Made by a program: the position numbers and the translations under genes. A DNA stretch of 64,000 nt from Nephrocerus scutellatus (taxonomy: Eukaryota; Arthropoda; Insecta; Diptera; Pipunculidae). A model generated the notes under the pieces. It saw only the letters and a program-made list of their open reading frames with translations, had not been told where the DNA came from and did no database searches. Positions 32,097 through 44,059 of this stretch are shown in pieces; position 1 is the first letter of the stretch, and each line of letters opens with the position of its first letter. The DNA lies in NCBI GenBank assembly GCA_947095585.1, contig OX352763.1, positions 35,513,462 through 35,577,461 of the forward strand, read 5' to 3'.

Positions 32097-33030
32097 TATC
32101 GGGTGTTTCAACAGATGCGCTTCAACTTTTCTCCGATAGGAACGGCGAACAACGCCATATTTTTTATTGTTCTTTTGTCATTTGGAAACTCCATTAGAAT
32201 TCATTTCATCATGGAATGCTACACATGTGAACAGCGATTGCAAATCGTGCAAATTTTTTATCAAAATAATCGTTCTGTTTCCGCTACTTTAAGAGCAGAT
32301 TTCACCGAAAAATCATCTTACTTTTGGTTAGAAGGATTTGTCAACAAGCAAAATATGCGTTACTGGGCAGAAAGCAACCCACACGTGATTCATGAGGCAC
32401 CGTTGCATCCCGAAAAAGTCACTGTTTGGTGCAGATTACATGCCGGCGGCGTCATTGGGCCATATTTTTTCATCGACGATAACGATCGCCACGTTACTGT
32501 TAATGGAAATCGGTACCGCGATATGATAAACGATTTTTTTTGGCCGCAATTGAATGGAATAGACTTGGACGACATGTGGTTTCAGCAGGACGGGGCCACA
32601 TGCCACACAGCACACGATAAATCGCGTTATTGTTCTATTGACTAAGTTCGATGAGCGTGTTATTTCGCGAAATGGGCCCGTCCAGTGGCCGCCGCGCTCG
32701 TGTGATTTGACACCTCTAGATTATTTTCTTTGGGGTTATGTGAAGTCATTGGTCTATGCCAATAAGCCGGCGACGTTGCAAGAGCTCAGAGCCAATATTG
32801 CTGGAATTTCGGCCGATTTATGCGAAAGAGTGGTCGAAAATTGGGTTCAAAGATTGGACTTCGTAAAACGTGCACGCGGTGGTCATGCAAAAGAAATCGA
32901 GTTTCATACTTAAATGTATCATATCTATATGTTCAAATTCGTTAATAACAAAAAAAGTTAGTTCAAAAATCGAACAGTTTGTATTCTATTCAAAAAAAAA
33001 GTTGAAGTGCTCTTATTGAAAAACCCGTTA
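32097..33030 (+). mobile_element. Mariner-like DNA transposon with internal deletion
   Basis: A 930-bp element at 32099-33028 flanked by TA on both sides (32097-32098 and 33029-33030), the target duplication of Tc1/mariner elements. Its ends form imperfect inverted repeats of about 32 bp: left CGGGTGTTTCAACAGATGCG.., right complement CGGGTTTTTCAATAAGAGCA.., both continuing into CTTCAACTTTT. It is inserted into the C-terminal region of LINE E, whose reading resumes on either side. A full-length relative would be about 1.3 kb, so some 350-400 bp are missing. Confidence 0.85.
32212..32913 (+). pseudogene. Mariner-like transposase, internally deleted and frameshifted
   Basis: Starting at the ATG at 32212, the protein begins with the helix-turn-helix start (EQRLQIVQIFYQNNRSV). 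It then jumps within about 15 residues to the middle of the catalytic domain (YFWLEGFVNKQNMRYW), losing the rest of the DNA-binding domain and the region with the first catalytic aspartate. Next come TVWCRLHAGGVIGPYFFID and the second catalytic block FQQDGATCHTA (Asp codon at 32589). A frameshift near 32640 separates this from WPPRSCDLTPLDYFLWGY (third Asp codon at 32704) and the C-terminal ENWVQRL..GGH. With the first Asp lost and the frame broken it is inactive. Such WPPRSCDLTPLD transposases are common in insects. Confidence 0.8.
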
Positions 33031-33279
33031 TATTCGTCCCTAAAGTAACTGTCTTGCAGAATGTGTCGTAATTCGCTATACGTGGTTCTGTGAATCGACG
33101 TCGATGCATCTCTTAGAAAGCCTTCCCTTAGTGGAAGGTCAACTTTTTTATGAGGTTATAAAGTATTGGTTTCCAATTTTGATGCTCTTCTACTAGGTAT
33201 ATTAAGTTGAAGCTACATCCCACAGCTTTGCGCTAGCTCCAGCCATTCCGCGTACCAGCTTGACCGGTTGGAAATTGTC

Positions 33280-33939
33280 CTAAGTCTTCGGCAGTCGATC
33301 ATTTGGTATTTTAAGAACCTTCAGGATATAGTCCACTTGCATCTTTAGCGTTTTTATCAATACTGGGGGCAGTCCTGTCTCAATCATTAGCATGTAGTTA
33401 GGTGTATTCGGTTTAAGTCGAAATGTTCTTTTTATGTAGAATCTCAAGAGGTTTTCTACGGTATCATACCTTTTGGTTCCCCATACTTGGGCTGCATACA
33501 GCATAATGGCTTCGGAGCATGCTTTGCTGCTATGCGAAATAAGTTTGTTGGCGAAACATCTTCTCCAGGTAGCATTTATTGCTATTTTTGCCTTTGCAAT
33601 TTTTTCATCGAAATGTTTTTTCATATTCAAGCTTTTTGTGAAGTAAACTCCTAGGTATTTGTAATCGGGCACTATTTCAATTCTCTCTCCATTGTACAGC
33701 CATTTTTCGTTAGCACCTCCTCTTTTAAATATCATTACCTTAGATTTCACCAAGTTAACCACTAAGCTCCACAATTGGCAGTATTCATATAACCGATTAA
33801 TCATCCGCTGGAGAGTCTCGGGAGTGCACGCAAACATAACTATGTCGTCTGCAAACAGCAGGGCCTTTATCAATATACCTCTGAACTCTATACCTCCGGG
33901 TAGAAAATCGATTAGGTCTTCAATAAAGAGTGAATACAA
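33280..33939 (-). pseudogene. LINE E reverse transcriptase, palm and thumb
   Basis: A 219-residue open frame without stops. Residues 1-10 lead into the palm, residues 27-36 are LLFADDIVMF with the two catalytic aspartates, residue 65 onward holds the NLVKSKVMIF motif, and residues 92-100 are DYKYLGVYF. The C-terminal half includes NTPNYMLMIETGLPP, a block I recall from related insect LINE proteins. The open frame and intact FADD box make this the best preserved RT in the window, but it lacks the upstream fingers in frame. Confidence 0.7.
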
Positions 33940-34466
33940 TTCCAGCCTTAAAGAACATCCTTGCCTTAATGCAACATCCGTTTGAAATCACTCTGAATCA
34001 CTTCCCCATCCCACACTGCTGACTTTGTGTCTTCATACAGGTTTTGTAGGGCCCTGCCAAATTTGAGTGACATCCCCATACCATATAGTTTATAAAACAA
34101 TGCATTTCGGTCTACTGTGTCGAAGGCTGCTTTGAAGTCTATAAAAAATACATATAGCTTTTTCTGTCTCTAGAGAAAGGACTCCGCAATACTTCTCAAG
34201 ACGAATATATGATCCAAAGTCGAATATCCTGATCTAAATCCTTCTTGAAATTCTTTCAAGAAATTATTTCCATCTTGTGAGCCGTTTTTGGAGAATAGCT
34301 GTGTAGATTTTGTAGGAGGCATTAAGAAACGAGAAACCCCTATAGTTGGCTAAGTTCGATTTATTCCCTTTCTTATGGATTGGGTAGATTAGGGCTTCTT
34401 TGAATTGCTGTGGTATAATGCCATTCTCCATTATTTTATTAAACATAAGAGCAATGTTGTCTGTAA

Positions 34467-34988
34467 TCACAATAGTCCTATATTTATAACATTTGACCGG
34501 TATTCGGTCAAATCCAGCAGCTTAAGCCCAGCCAGAGCTGCATTAATTGCTCGCAGTGAAATTTGTTCACCCAGCAAATGATTTGTTAAACAGGGAGCAC
34601 CATAATGAAACTTAAGTCTAACCATTTCCGGATTCAGCAATTCCTTAAAATGAGTACATAGCACGCTAGGCGTTAGAGTTTTACTGATGGCATACTTCTT
34701 GCCATTGAGTTTCTTCGCCAGCTTCCAGAACTCTGCTGCAGTGTTACATTGAGCCATCTTTAGGGCTTCTGCTTCGAAAACCTCCTTGTATTCCTTGTTT
34801 GCATCGATGTAGAAGTTCTTGAAGCTATCGTCGATTGAATTATGGAACACTTTTAGCCAGGCGAATGATCGCTTCCCCACCATCTCGCATTCCTCGTCGA
34901 ACCACTTCTCTCTGCACCGGTCTCTGCGGTTCTTATTTTGTCTGGTGATTGGATAAGATGCCTTGATAGCCTCTATAATGTTTTCCAA
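34467..34988 (-). pseudogene. LINE E linker between endonuclease and RT
   Basis: A 173-residue open frame just upstream of the RT fingers. It contains RDRCREKWFDEECEMVGKRSFAWLK, which parallels the WFDDEC motif of family A, and a region rich in Lys/Glu. The next frame (34470-34264) begins with the RT fingers, including KKGNKSNLANYRGFS. The two frames overlap by only four bases, so one frameshift separates them. Confidence 0.6.
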
Positions 34989-35044
34989 ATTTGCCCCTTT
35001 TCTTTTTGTGTGCTTAGTATTTCCTCCAGTTGTTTCTTATAGTA

Positions 35045-36185
35045 TTTTATTTAGTAAAAGAAACAAATATCGCATTTGGGGTAAAAAACCGCATTTATTG
35101 ATGGGTGTTAACGAGACTTAACAGCTGCTTGTTTACCCATTCTTTTGCTGCCTTATCAACAACCATTAAGCTATCGAATGGTTAACGGTTTGTAAAATTT
35201 AATGTTATCGATTGATTTCAAGATACACCACATCGCAACCTCTTCCTTTTATTTCGCACTGTACTGCTACATTTTATGATGTTTACGTGAGGGAATTTTC
35301 TATCGGAGTGTTATTGTGTGGCACACTCACACATTCATAATTGATATGAATAAATTTCACACATTTTTTGGAAGCTAAAAGTAAAAAGTTGATTTGAAGA
35401 TTTGAACAAAGTCATCTACAGCATGCGTTTACCTCCCATTCCACCTTACCAAGGGTTTTCCATGAAAATCTTCCAGCAACTTCTTAAGTAAATAAACGTC
35501 AAACATTTATAATGCTTACCATTATTCAATGATTCAATGTATGTCGGTTTTGTCATCTCGAAAAGCCTTCGAATCGCACCTGCCACCAGATGACATCGAT
35601 TCGGGAATTTTCGTAAGAAGAGAACTTCTCTGTCAGACATGTGTAGAATGGATTTGGCAATGAGCCAAAGGCATTTCCAGTGCTGCTAGGACGTTCTACC
35701 CTACTTTATAGAACATTGATTTTCAATGAAATATTCCTTGCAATGGCGAGGACTTTCGGATATGGGCGATTTACTTCCCTATTTGATATTTCCGAGAATT
35801 AATCGCATACTTACATGTAGACCGACTATTACTGCAGACATTTTGACACGATTCCGAAAAGCGATTATCTATTTTACCTTTAGCGGGATGAGAGACGAGA
35901 GTTTTCGTAATGGAATGTAATTTGTGGTAACTCTAATTTGTCTGTTCAAAGTATTGCTTGCGATGGATATGTGCTTTATGGTTCTTAAAGAGGAATTTCT
36001 AATAAAAAAGACAAGAAGTTTTTTTTATAGAAACTTAAAAAGCATTCAAACAATACCGGCAAGCAGAAAAAAAAACCAATTTGGGGATTAGACAAAAGAT
36101 TGTAAAAAAAAACTCTACTTCGATATATCCATTGAATATTAAAATATTAGCGAAAAACAAACGCCTATGTCTTAGACATATCTAT
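35045..36185. other. Interval without recognised genes
   Basis: No supported open frame, no shared repeat noticed. Confidence 0.4.
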
Positions 36186-36189
36186 GGCA

Positions 36190-38175
36190 AAACACTAATG
36201 AAGGAAGACCAAGTCCTGGGGCTGAGATGCCGGGCGTAGAAGAAAAAAGGTCAGGCACTTAAAAAATAATGTCACTAGTAATGATGACTCCATCGTAGAT
36301 AGTACTCGGTAGGATTGAAATAACTGGTTCGATGATGAATGTAAACTGGAGACTGAACTGTAAGAATGTTGTAAGATGAATATAAATAGCTCAGAAGATA
36401 TGAAAAAAAAAGAAAAACAGTTCACCGGCGAAAGAAAGCAGCCTGGGTGAAGAATCTCCTCCGTGAACAAGAACAGTATGGAGAGCTAGGACCGCACCAG
36501 GCGCGGAAGTTCTACCAAAGAGTCCGCGGGATGACGTAATATACATCGCGTTGCACATACTGCATAGACAAAGAGGGTAATCTGATCGCCAATCTCAAAG
36601 GATTTATAGAGCGATGGGAAGAGCACTTTCATGAGTTGCTTAATGGCCAGCTAACTGAGGAATTGGAGGCTCCACCAATGACCGAAGACCACACTATTCT
36701 GCCGCAACCAAGCATAGACGAAGTTAACAGAGCGATAAATCGGCTGAATAATAAGGCCCCGGGATCTGATGGTATCCCAGCGGAGCTAATTAAAACAGAA
36801 GGCCCCACAATACACAAAGCAATTCATGAACTAATAGTGCAAGTATGGGAGAAAGAAGCGATGCGAGAAGACTGGGGAAGAGGCTTCCTTTGCCCCAAAC
36901 ATAAGAAAGGAGATATTACAACTTATAGTGGCATAACGTTGTTGAGTACCGCGTATAAGATTTTCTCCTCCATTTTCGCCCCAAAAGCTAAAGGGATCAT
37001 TGGCCCATACCAATGTGGCTACATCCCAGGCACAACAACTTATCAGATTAACACCCTTAGACAGATGATGGAAAAATGTCGTCTAGAGTTTCAAAACTCA
37101 CTACACCATCTTTTTATAGACTTTAAAGCCGCCTATGATAGCACAGCCAGAGTAGAACTTTATAAAGCCATGAGAGAATTCGGCATCCCAATTAAACTGA
37201 CACGACTATGTAGGTTGACCATGACCAATGTTATAAGCCAAGTAAAAATATCCAGATCACTATCAAGCCCATTCAACATCTATAACGGGCTCCGACAAGG
37301 AGATGGACTTCAACCTAGAGTTGGAGAAAGTGATCCGAGACTCTGACGTAACAGCGAGGCGAACAATCCTTTATAAGTCCATTTAGATACTGGCTTACGC
37401 AGACGATATTGACATCGTTGGTAAAAACCGAAGAGCTGTACAGGAAGCTTTCATCCAGATCGAGCATGCGGCACGATATCTGGGACTGAACATAAATGAG
37501 GGAAAAACAAAGAACATGGTGGCCACGTAGGCGATTAGAAGATCCAACTTGGTACCGCAATTAAGATAGTGAAGCGCGTATTTGAAGTAGTGCAATTCTT
37601 TAACTATCTCGGGTCAACTGTAGCAGCCGATAACAGCATGGAACCAGAAATACGCGCACGGTTGCTTAAAGCCAACAAATCCTACTATTGTCTGTCAAGA
37701 CTCTTTAAATCCAGGAACTGAACCATAACATCCAAGCTGCTGGTATATAAGACAATAGTCATACCAGTACTTATATATGGATCCGAGACTTGGGTGCTTA
37801 GCAAAAAGCATTCTACCCTCTTAGCCGCGTTCGAGAGAAAAGTATGTGAGGAAGGACAATTCCGGAGACTCTATAATGATGAGATCTACGAGCGTTACCC
37901 CGGTGTCGACATCGTGAAGAAAATTAAGCTCCGTAGGCTCCGGTAGGCAGGACACCTAGCTCGTATGAGCGAAGAGGATCCTGCTCGGAAAGTCCTTTGC
38001 GGTAGGATTTATGGAACACGACAGCGAGGCCGGCCAAGCCTACGCTGGAAGAATGGCGTAGACCAGGACGCCCAGATGACATCGGCTCGAAATCGGTACC
38101 GGTGGAGAGACTTTTTGCGGGAGGCCAGGACCGGACCCCGGTGGTAGATCCAAATATGATGATGATGAACAAGAA
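36190..38175 (+). mobile_element. Family A LINE, copy 4
   Basis: Plus-strand copy starting in the EN-RT linker (36215-36460, broken), followed by the RT. The order is NKAPGSDGIPAELIK (36750-36800), FIDFKAAYDST (37115-37150), LAYADDIDIVG in another frame (about 37390-37425), VQFFNYLGST (about 37593-37625), VIPVLIYGSETW and the C-terminal GTRQRGRPSLRWKNG. It ends in ATGATGATGATGA (38155-38168), the GAT-type tail of this family. Frameshifts near 37300 and 37330 and stops break it. The endonuclease is absent. Confidence 0.8.
36636..37346 (+). pseudogene. Family A reverse transcriptase, fingers and palm
   Basis: A 236-residue open frame, the longest for family A here. Residues 38-55 give RLNNKAPGSDGIPAELIK. 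Residues around 85-100 give the CPKHKKGDITTYSGITLLSTAYK fingers block, with the usual NYRGI changed to TYSGI. Residues around 158-170 give FIDFKAAYDST with catalytic Asp. The SSPFNIYNGLRQGDGLQP motif (normally GLRQGDGLAC or similar) is near residue 220. The frame is lost before YADD. Confidence 0.7.
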
Positions 38176-38479
38176 CTGCTTTGACAACAGTTCATTGTGT
38201 GCCTGACGGTGAGCATAGGCGTTTCGTCATGATGATGATCGGGGCTAATTATGGAATGGCACCCAGTTGCGATGCGAAGGGCTGTATTTTGTCTGGACTG
38301 GATATTATTCTATTGAGTGTCAGGTTAAAATTACGTCCAAATGGGGGCGGCGTAGCTAGTAATTAAGCGGCCAATATCATAGTAAATCGTAGCAAGGACT
38401 TTTACTCTATGCGGTTCCGGCTAGGGCTCTTAGAACCCTATTACGACTGCTCATTCTATGTATATGCTCCCAAATGTAG

Positions 38480-38650
38480 TATCGCCTGCTCGTTCTGGAT
38501 GAAAGCTTCTTGTACTATCGGTTTATAGAAATGATGTCAATATCGTCTGCATAAGTTGTATCTAAATGGACTTATAGAGGATTGTTCGAGCAAAGTTCAT
38601 TACCTCGTCACTTACAGTAGCAATTCCGATTTACGATTGCTCTAAGTAAT
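38480..38650 (-). mobile_element. Family A fragment, copy 5
   Basis: Minus-strand fragment spanning the YADD region: ATGATGTCAATATCGTCTGC matches the complement of the GCAGACGATATTGACATCGT block of other copies, followed by the TCTAAATGGACTTATAGAGGATTGTTC block. About 170 bases, both ends truncated. Confidence 0.6.
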
Positions 38651-38659
38651 TTCTCTAGG

Positions 38660-40360
38660 TCGTAGTGCACCAGGCTTCTCAGCCCACCAAGCTTATAATA
38701 ATAAATAAATTGTATAAATAAATTATCTTAAGACAGAATCCGGTCGACTGTAAAAAAATGGAAGGGGTTGCAGACACCTAAGCCAAAAGTGAAGCTATTA
38801 CCTTGCTACAATTATTGAGTTTAAATCCATAAAAGATTAAATTCGAAAGAAAAATAAGAAAAGAAAGCTTTCAAAATAACCAGCGAACACGTTGTGGGAT
38901 AAAAGCCTACGTCTTAAGATATTGTACGTCGACACTGTCGACGCTGCCTACTGATGTTTTAAATGTTGCATTCATCACTTTTGTCTTTTTCACAATCGAT
39001 TAGTGTGATGTTCTACATAGATTTGGATTTGATTAAAATGTTCAACCACTTGTGGCATGCAATGTACCACTCCTTGGTAGACAGACACTCTGTACAAACT
39101 ACCTTGGCTGAAGCTGACAGCAACGATCATTCAAATAATTCAGATAAAAATTCAAAAAAAAAATTATCTATCAGAACATAGCAACTATCTAAGGTGAAAA
39201 CAAAAACAACAATAACCAAATGCAAACCACAATGCGTGTAGGCCTTTTCGTACAGAAATTACAAAACCCGCCAAACTCTTACAGATTGCATACGAATCAA
39301 TCTGTCTAAATGCAAGATACGAGTCGTAGTTCGTCCCCCTTGCGATGGGAGCCCACATTCGCAGGCAAAACCATATCGACGCAACGCAGCAGTAACCACA
39401 CCTAAGTTACGTCACAAGCTATTAAGATATTCAACATAATGGCTCGCACAGTCTCTGTCAAGTCACCTCGAGTTCACTGAGTTTGATTCAATTGTGCACC
39501 GTGCGCAAACTCCAATTGCTTCTAAATCAATCCGGTGATTTGTTGGAGGAGCCGCCACCAGAAGAATCACTGCGCTAACTTACAGTTGTTGGCCAAAAGG
39601 TTAGCTCTCGAGCAATTCAAGATGAATCGACCGAACATTACATTACAGTTTGCAGAGTCCATTGTAACTCACGTGTTTCTATGTATAGATGTCTGTCTGT
39701 GTGTGTTCCTATTGAATGTCGGTCATTTTTGATGTTAAGATTCGAATTGCATGCCTTTTGGGAACGAGTGATTCAGTTCCGTGACGATTACTCACCAGCA
39801 AAGCGGTCTAGTCAAGTAGCACCGTGGCACCAGCATCAATAGCACAGCTGCTCTGCCTTTGGCAACTGATTGATGTACCATCCTAATGAGGATTCCCCCC
39901 AGGGGAGTCTGTGCGGTAGTCAGAAGGCGAAACTAAAAGACATAAAGAACAGACACAAAATGTCAAACCAACTAATTGGGAGAACATCATTGCAGTGTGG
40001 TAATGGTAATGATTGGTTTGCATTGTCTTGCATTGGAATAAGAATTACATAAATCTAAGACAACAACAATTAGTTGTTGGTTATTGGCAGACAATTAGGC
40101 ATTTGTCTTCCTTAAATCGTAGCGCCAGCGACAATAAAATAAAATAGAGATGTGATGGTCAGACGACGTGCTTTTGTAAAGGTTACCTAATTCGCACATT
40201 GAGTTTAGTAGCTTAGGACAAACAGTAACTTCCTCATTATTTTGCTTTAAATGTGATACTAAAACAGAACTAACAAAAGTTTTTCTGATGATGATTGGAG
40301 TTTAGTAGACGCAGTGGGTTTAGTCTTAGTTTAGTTTAGTCGTCGCAAAGAGATCAATGT
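38660..40360. other. Interval without recognised genes
   Basis: Mostly non-repetitive sequence, less AT-rich at 39290-39480. Open frames up to 72 codons show no recognisable motif. Confidence 0.4.
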
Positions 40361-41037
40361 AATTTTTAATAAGCACCCAAGTTTCGGATGTGTATGTAAG
40401 TACCAGTTGCTGTCGATATAGAAGGAAACGAAAAAAATCGAAATGGAAAACATTATTCAAAGCCGGAATTGAAAGTTTGCTCTAGAGGACTTGCCCAATG
40501 TACGAAAAACCACACAGACTCGTCAAAGAATCTTTTTCTGAGGAATTTGCAATCATTTTGGATTCTTTTCAGTTTTAGAAGCAGAATTTTGGTAAGCCTT
40601 GTACCTTGTTTTGAAACCGCCGAATGATTTGAATGTTGCTTTTTGGTACAACCCCTAACCCCATTAGCATAATAGGGCGAATAACAGAGAATGCTTTAGA
40701 ATTGCAGGTAGTTGTAACTACCTCTAACTGGTGAAAGTGCGATCAAACCTCCACGTAATTCCTCCAATAAAGAAAAAGCTAAATGATCGGGATAGTCCCT
40801 TCAAATTAAGATTGGCGCGAGGCTAATAACCTCGCCCGTAAAAAACTTTATTACGGAACTCCAAATCAGCCTCGGATACACTGATGAACGACGATGACCA
40901 CGGCAACAAAAACGGCTAAACGATTTATGAATTTTCTCATGGAACCTACGCTCACTGTATAGAGCTCGAGCTGCACAGTAGCTAGCCGATACCCAGTCCA
41001 CATAAAATGCTGACAAAACAGCAATCCAGTAGATGCG

Positions 41038-41370
41038 ATGGACGGGGAATGTTGTCTTACAAAAATCATACATGACATACATTACAGCTGTCAAGCAAGA
41101 CATCATCTGCTTGGGGTGGGGTTGTTAGTCAGCAAAAGCATGAAACCCACCGTTGTCGCCTTTAAAACAATAAATGAACGGCTATACACCATTCACGTGC
41201 GGGGCAGATTTAAAAACATAAGCCCCATAAACGGCCACGCACCTACAGAGGATTCCCCAAATGATGAAAAAGAAGAATTCTTTAAATCAGGCGAACGAGA
41301 ACTCCATGCCTGCCCTCACTATGATATAAAAATAATTCTGGGGGATTTAATGGCCAAAATAGGTAGGTAG
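41038..41370 (+). pseudogene. Family A endonuclease fragment
   Basis: A 110-residue open frame of the apurinic-type endonuclease/exonuclease/phosphatase domain of a non-LTR element. GVGLLVSKSMKPTVVAF and RFKNISPINGHAPTEDS are internal strands. IIILGDLMAKIGR contains the GDxNAK active-site block with Asn changed to Met. That change should impair catalysis (inference). The frame stops directly after this motif. Confidence 0.6.
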
Positions 41371-41744
41371 ACAGTATTCAGGCATATATGGACAATGGAT
41401 AACGAGTCATAGAGATAGCAGGAAGCAATAATTAAGGTTTGCGCGTAAAAATATCCACAAAGCCACCTGGGTATCATGAAGAACGACTGCATCCGCGAAT
41501 CAGATTCGAGTCAACACGGCTACCCTTCGCAACGAAGAGGCCAGAATCAACTACGGTCATGCGATAGGACTCGCCCTAAATGCAGGGAGAGTAATTCCTC
41601 GGGCTGAGATGTTGGGTGTAGAAGAGAAATGGACACGCCTTAAGAATACTGTCATTAGTACTGCTGACTCCATCTTAGGCAGTAGTCTTAGAGATCGAAA
41701 CGACTGGTTCGATGACGAATGTAAGCTAGCGACTGAACGTAAGA

Positions 41745-42332
41745 ATGTTGCGTGCCGAGCAATGCAACAATCTCATAGAACGCGGGCACGCGAAGATGCA
41801 TATAAAGAGCTCAGAAGATATGAAAAAACAGTTCACCGGCGAAAGAAAGCAGCCTGAGAGAGAGAAGAATCTCGTCCGTGAACTAGAACAGTATAGAGAG
41901 CGAACACCGCACCAGGCGCGGAAGTTCTACCAAAGAGTCCGCGGTATGACGCAATATACACCGCGTTGCACATACTGCAAAGACAAAGAGGGTAATCTGA
42001 TCACCGATCTCAAAGGCATCTTAGAGCGATGGGAAGAGCACTATCATGAGTTGCTTAATGGCCAGCTAACTAAGGAATTGGAGGCTCCACCAATGACCGA
42101 AGACCACACTATGCTGCTGCCACCAAGCATAGACGAAGTTAGCAGAGCGATAAATCGGCTCAAAAGTAATAAGGCCCCGGGATCTGATGGTATCCCAGCG
42201 GAGCTTATTAAAACAGAAGGCCACGCAATACACCAAGCAATTCATGAACTAATAGTGCAAGTATGGGAGGCATCCTGTGGCTCATACATAAGAAAGCAGA
42301 TATTACAACATGCAGCAAATATCATGGTATAA
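41745..42332 (+). pseudogene. Family A linker and RT fingers
   Basis: A 195-residue frame. Its first part covers the linker (KNLVRELEQYRERTPHQARKFYQRVRGMTQYTPRCTYCKDKEGNL in sense), with ILERWEEHYHEL near residue 90. Residues 135-160 give RAINRLKSNKAPGSDGIPAELIK. It ends where the palm should begin because of a frame break near 42270. Confidence 0.6.
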
Positions 42333-42923
42333 CGTTGTTGAGTACCGCGTATAAGATTTTCTCCTCTATCCTTCAAGACAAGATAGCCCCATAGGCTAAA
42401 GTCATCATTGGTCCATACCAGTGTGGCTTCGTACCAGCAAATAAACAACTGATCAGATTAACACCATGAGGCAGGTGATGGAAAAATGTCTAGAGTTTCA
42501 AAATTCAGTACACCATCCCTTTATAGACTTTAAAGCCACCTATGATAGCATAGCCAGAGCAGAGCTTTATAAAGGCATGAGAGAATTCGGCATCCCAAAT
42601 AAACTGACACGACTATGTAGGTTGACCATGACCAATGGTATAAGCCAAGTAAAAATATCCGGATCACTATCAAGCCCATTCAACATCTATAATGGGCTCC
42701 GACAAGGGGATGGACTGGCCTGCGTCATATTCAACCTGGAGAAAGTGATCTGAGACTCTGACATAACGGCGAGTGGAACAATCCGTCTATTCAGATACTG
42801 GCTTACGCAGACGATATTGACATCGTTGGTAGAAACCGAAGAGCTGTACAGGAAGTTTTCATCCAAATCGAGCATGCCGCACGAAATCTGGGGCTGCATA
42901 TAAATGAGAGCGAAACAAAGTAC

Positions 42924-43232
42924 ATGGTGGCCACGTCTGCGAGTAAAAGATCCAAAATTGGTACCGTAATTTATATAGTGGAGCGTGATTTTGAAGTGGT
43001 GCATTCCTTTAACTATCTTGGGTCAAGTGCAGCAACCGATAATAGTATGGAACCAGAAATACGCGCACGGTTGCTTAAAGCCAACAATGCCTACTATAGA
43101 CTGTCAAGACTCTTCAAATCCAGGAAATTAACCATAACATCCAAGCTGCTGGTATATAAGATAATAGACATACCAGTACTTACATATAGATCCGAGACTT
43201 GGATGTTAAGCAAAAATCATTCCGATCTCTAA
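42924..43232 (+). pseudogene. Family A RT thumb fragment
   Basis: A 102-residue frame following the YADD block. It includes VVHSFNYLGSSAATDNSMEPEIRARLLKANNAYY, a YLGS motif with a repeat-like Asn/Ala segment, and the LLVYKIIDIPVLTYRSETWMLSK block. It matches copies 3 and 4 closely. Confidence 0.6.
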
Positions 43233-43569
43233 GACGCGTTCGAGAGAAAAGTCTTACGGAGAATTGTTGGCCCCGTATGTAAGGAAGGACGTTTCCGAAC
43301 ACTCTATAATGATGAGATCTATGAGCGTTACCGCGATGTCGACATCGTGAAGAGAAATAAGCTCGGTAGGCTCCGGTGGGCGGGACACCTAGTTAGCATG
43401 AGCGAAGAGGATCCTGCTCGGAAAGTCCTTTGCTGTAGGATTTATGGAACACGACAGCGAGGCCGGCCAAGTCAAGTCTAAGTCTAAGTCTAGTGATGCC
43501 AAACTGAATGACCTCGGCTCGAAATCGGGACCGGTGGAGAGACTTTTTGTGATGATGATGACTTTGGGC

Positions 43570-44055
43570 AATAGTCCGCCTACTTTGATCGTTTGCCTAT
43601 TTTGCTGATGTGACATATTCATTACCATAAGCAAACGACCTTATTGATATATCCGTACTTTTATTGCATCCTAAATCAGCACAATGCGTTGTGTGGGTAA
43701 ATGATCGACAACGTTTGACGATCAGTGATCGCTTATAAATTATGCTTAATAATAAGCATATATGTCATAAACAAACGTCCGCTGATCGCGCCTCGTTGCG
43801 TTATAATTACTTTGTATTAGTTGTGTGGTTCGTATCCAGAAGGCATTGCGAGGATTCCTTTGTATTAGTTGTGTAGTTTATATTGTTCTTCCCTTGACAA
43901 CTTTCCAAAGACAAAAATACCACTTAACGATTTTTTGAAAAATTGTGAAATCTGAAAATATCAGCTCACTTTAACTGGCTGATAAGACTCATAGTCCATG
44001 GGTCCCAAGTGAAGTTACCACATTATAACCATCCCCAAAAAGCGAATATCATATT
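43570..44055. other. Interval without recognised genes
   Basis: No supported open frame. A near-identical phrase TTTGTATTAGTTGTGT(G/A)G occurs at 43812 and 43859. Confidence 0.4.
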
Positions 44056-44059
44056 ATAG

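Larger units (their letters stand above)
31740..35040 (-). mobile_element. LINE family E (unclassified non-LTR), interrupted by a mariner
   Basis: Minus-strand non-LTR element without its endonuclease (5'-truncated near 35040). From 5' to 3' it holds a linker region (34988-34470), RT fingers with NLANYRGFSFLNASYK (about 34330), a palm with FIDFKAAFDT (about 34140), and the catalytic LFADDIVMFA (about 33850). The thumb with YKYLGVYFTKSLN follows (about 33655), then a C-terminal zinc-knuckle-like CTLCDLGERED read at about 31990-32000. The C-terminal region is split by the mariner at 32099-33028. A short A/T-rich tail lies near 31740-31790. Only a few frame breaks exist (for example near 33985). 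I could not assign a clade. Confidence 0.7.
40850..43560 (+). mobile_element. Family A LINE, copy 6 (nearly full length, broken)
   Basis: This copy covers almost the whole ORF. It starts in the endonuclease with a TWNLRSLYRARAA-like segment near 40955, then GVGLLVSK and GRFKNISPINGHAPTEDS, with the catalytic Asp/Asn block ILGDLMAKIG (41335-41362; normally GDFNAK). The linker (41609-42060), RT fingers (NKAPGSDGIPAELIK near 42165-42210), FIDFKATYDS (about 42525), GLRQGDGLAC (about 42695), LAYADDIDIVGRN (about 42800) and C-terminal tail follow. It ends in GTGATGATGATGA (43549-43561). At least six frameshifts or stops break it. Confidence 0.8.

Noticed and set aside
40801..41106. 101-codon minus-strand frame
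   Set aside because: Antisense to the endonuclease start of the family-A LINE.
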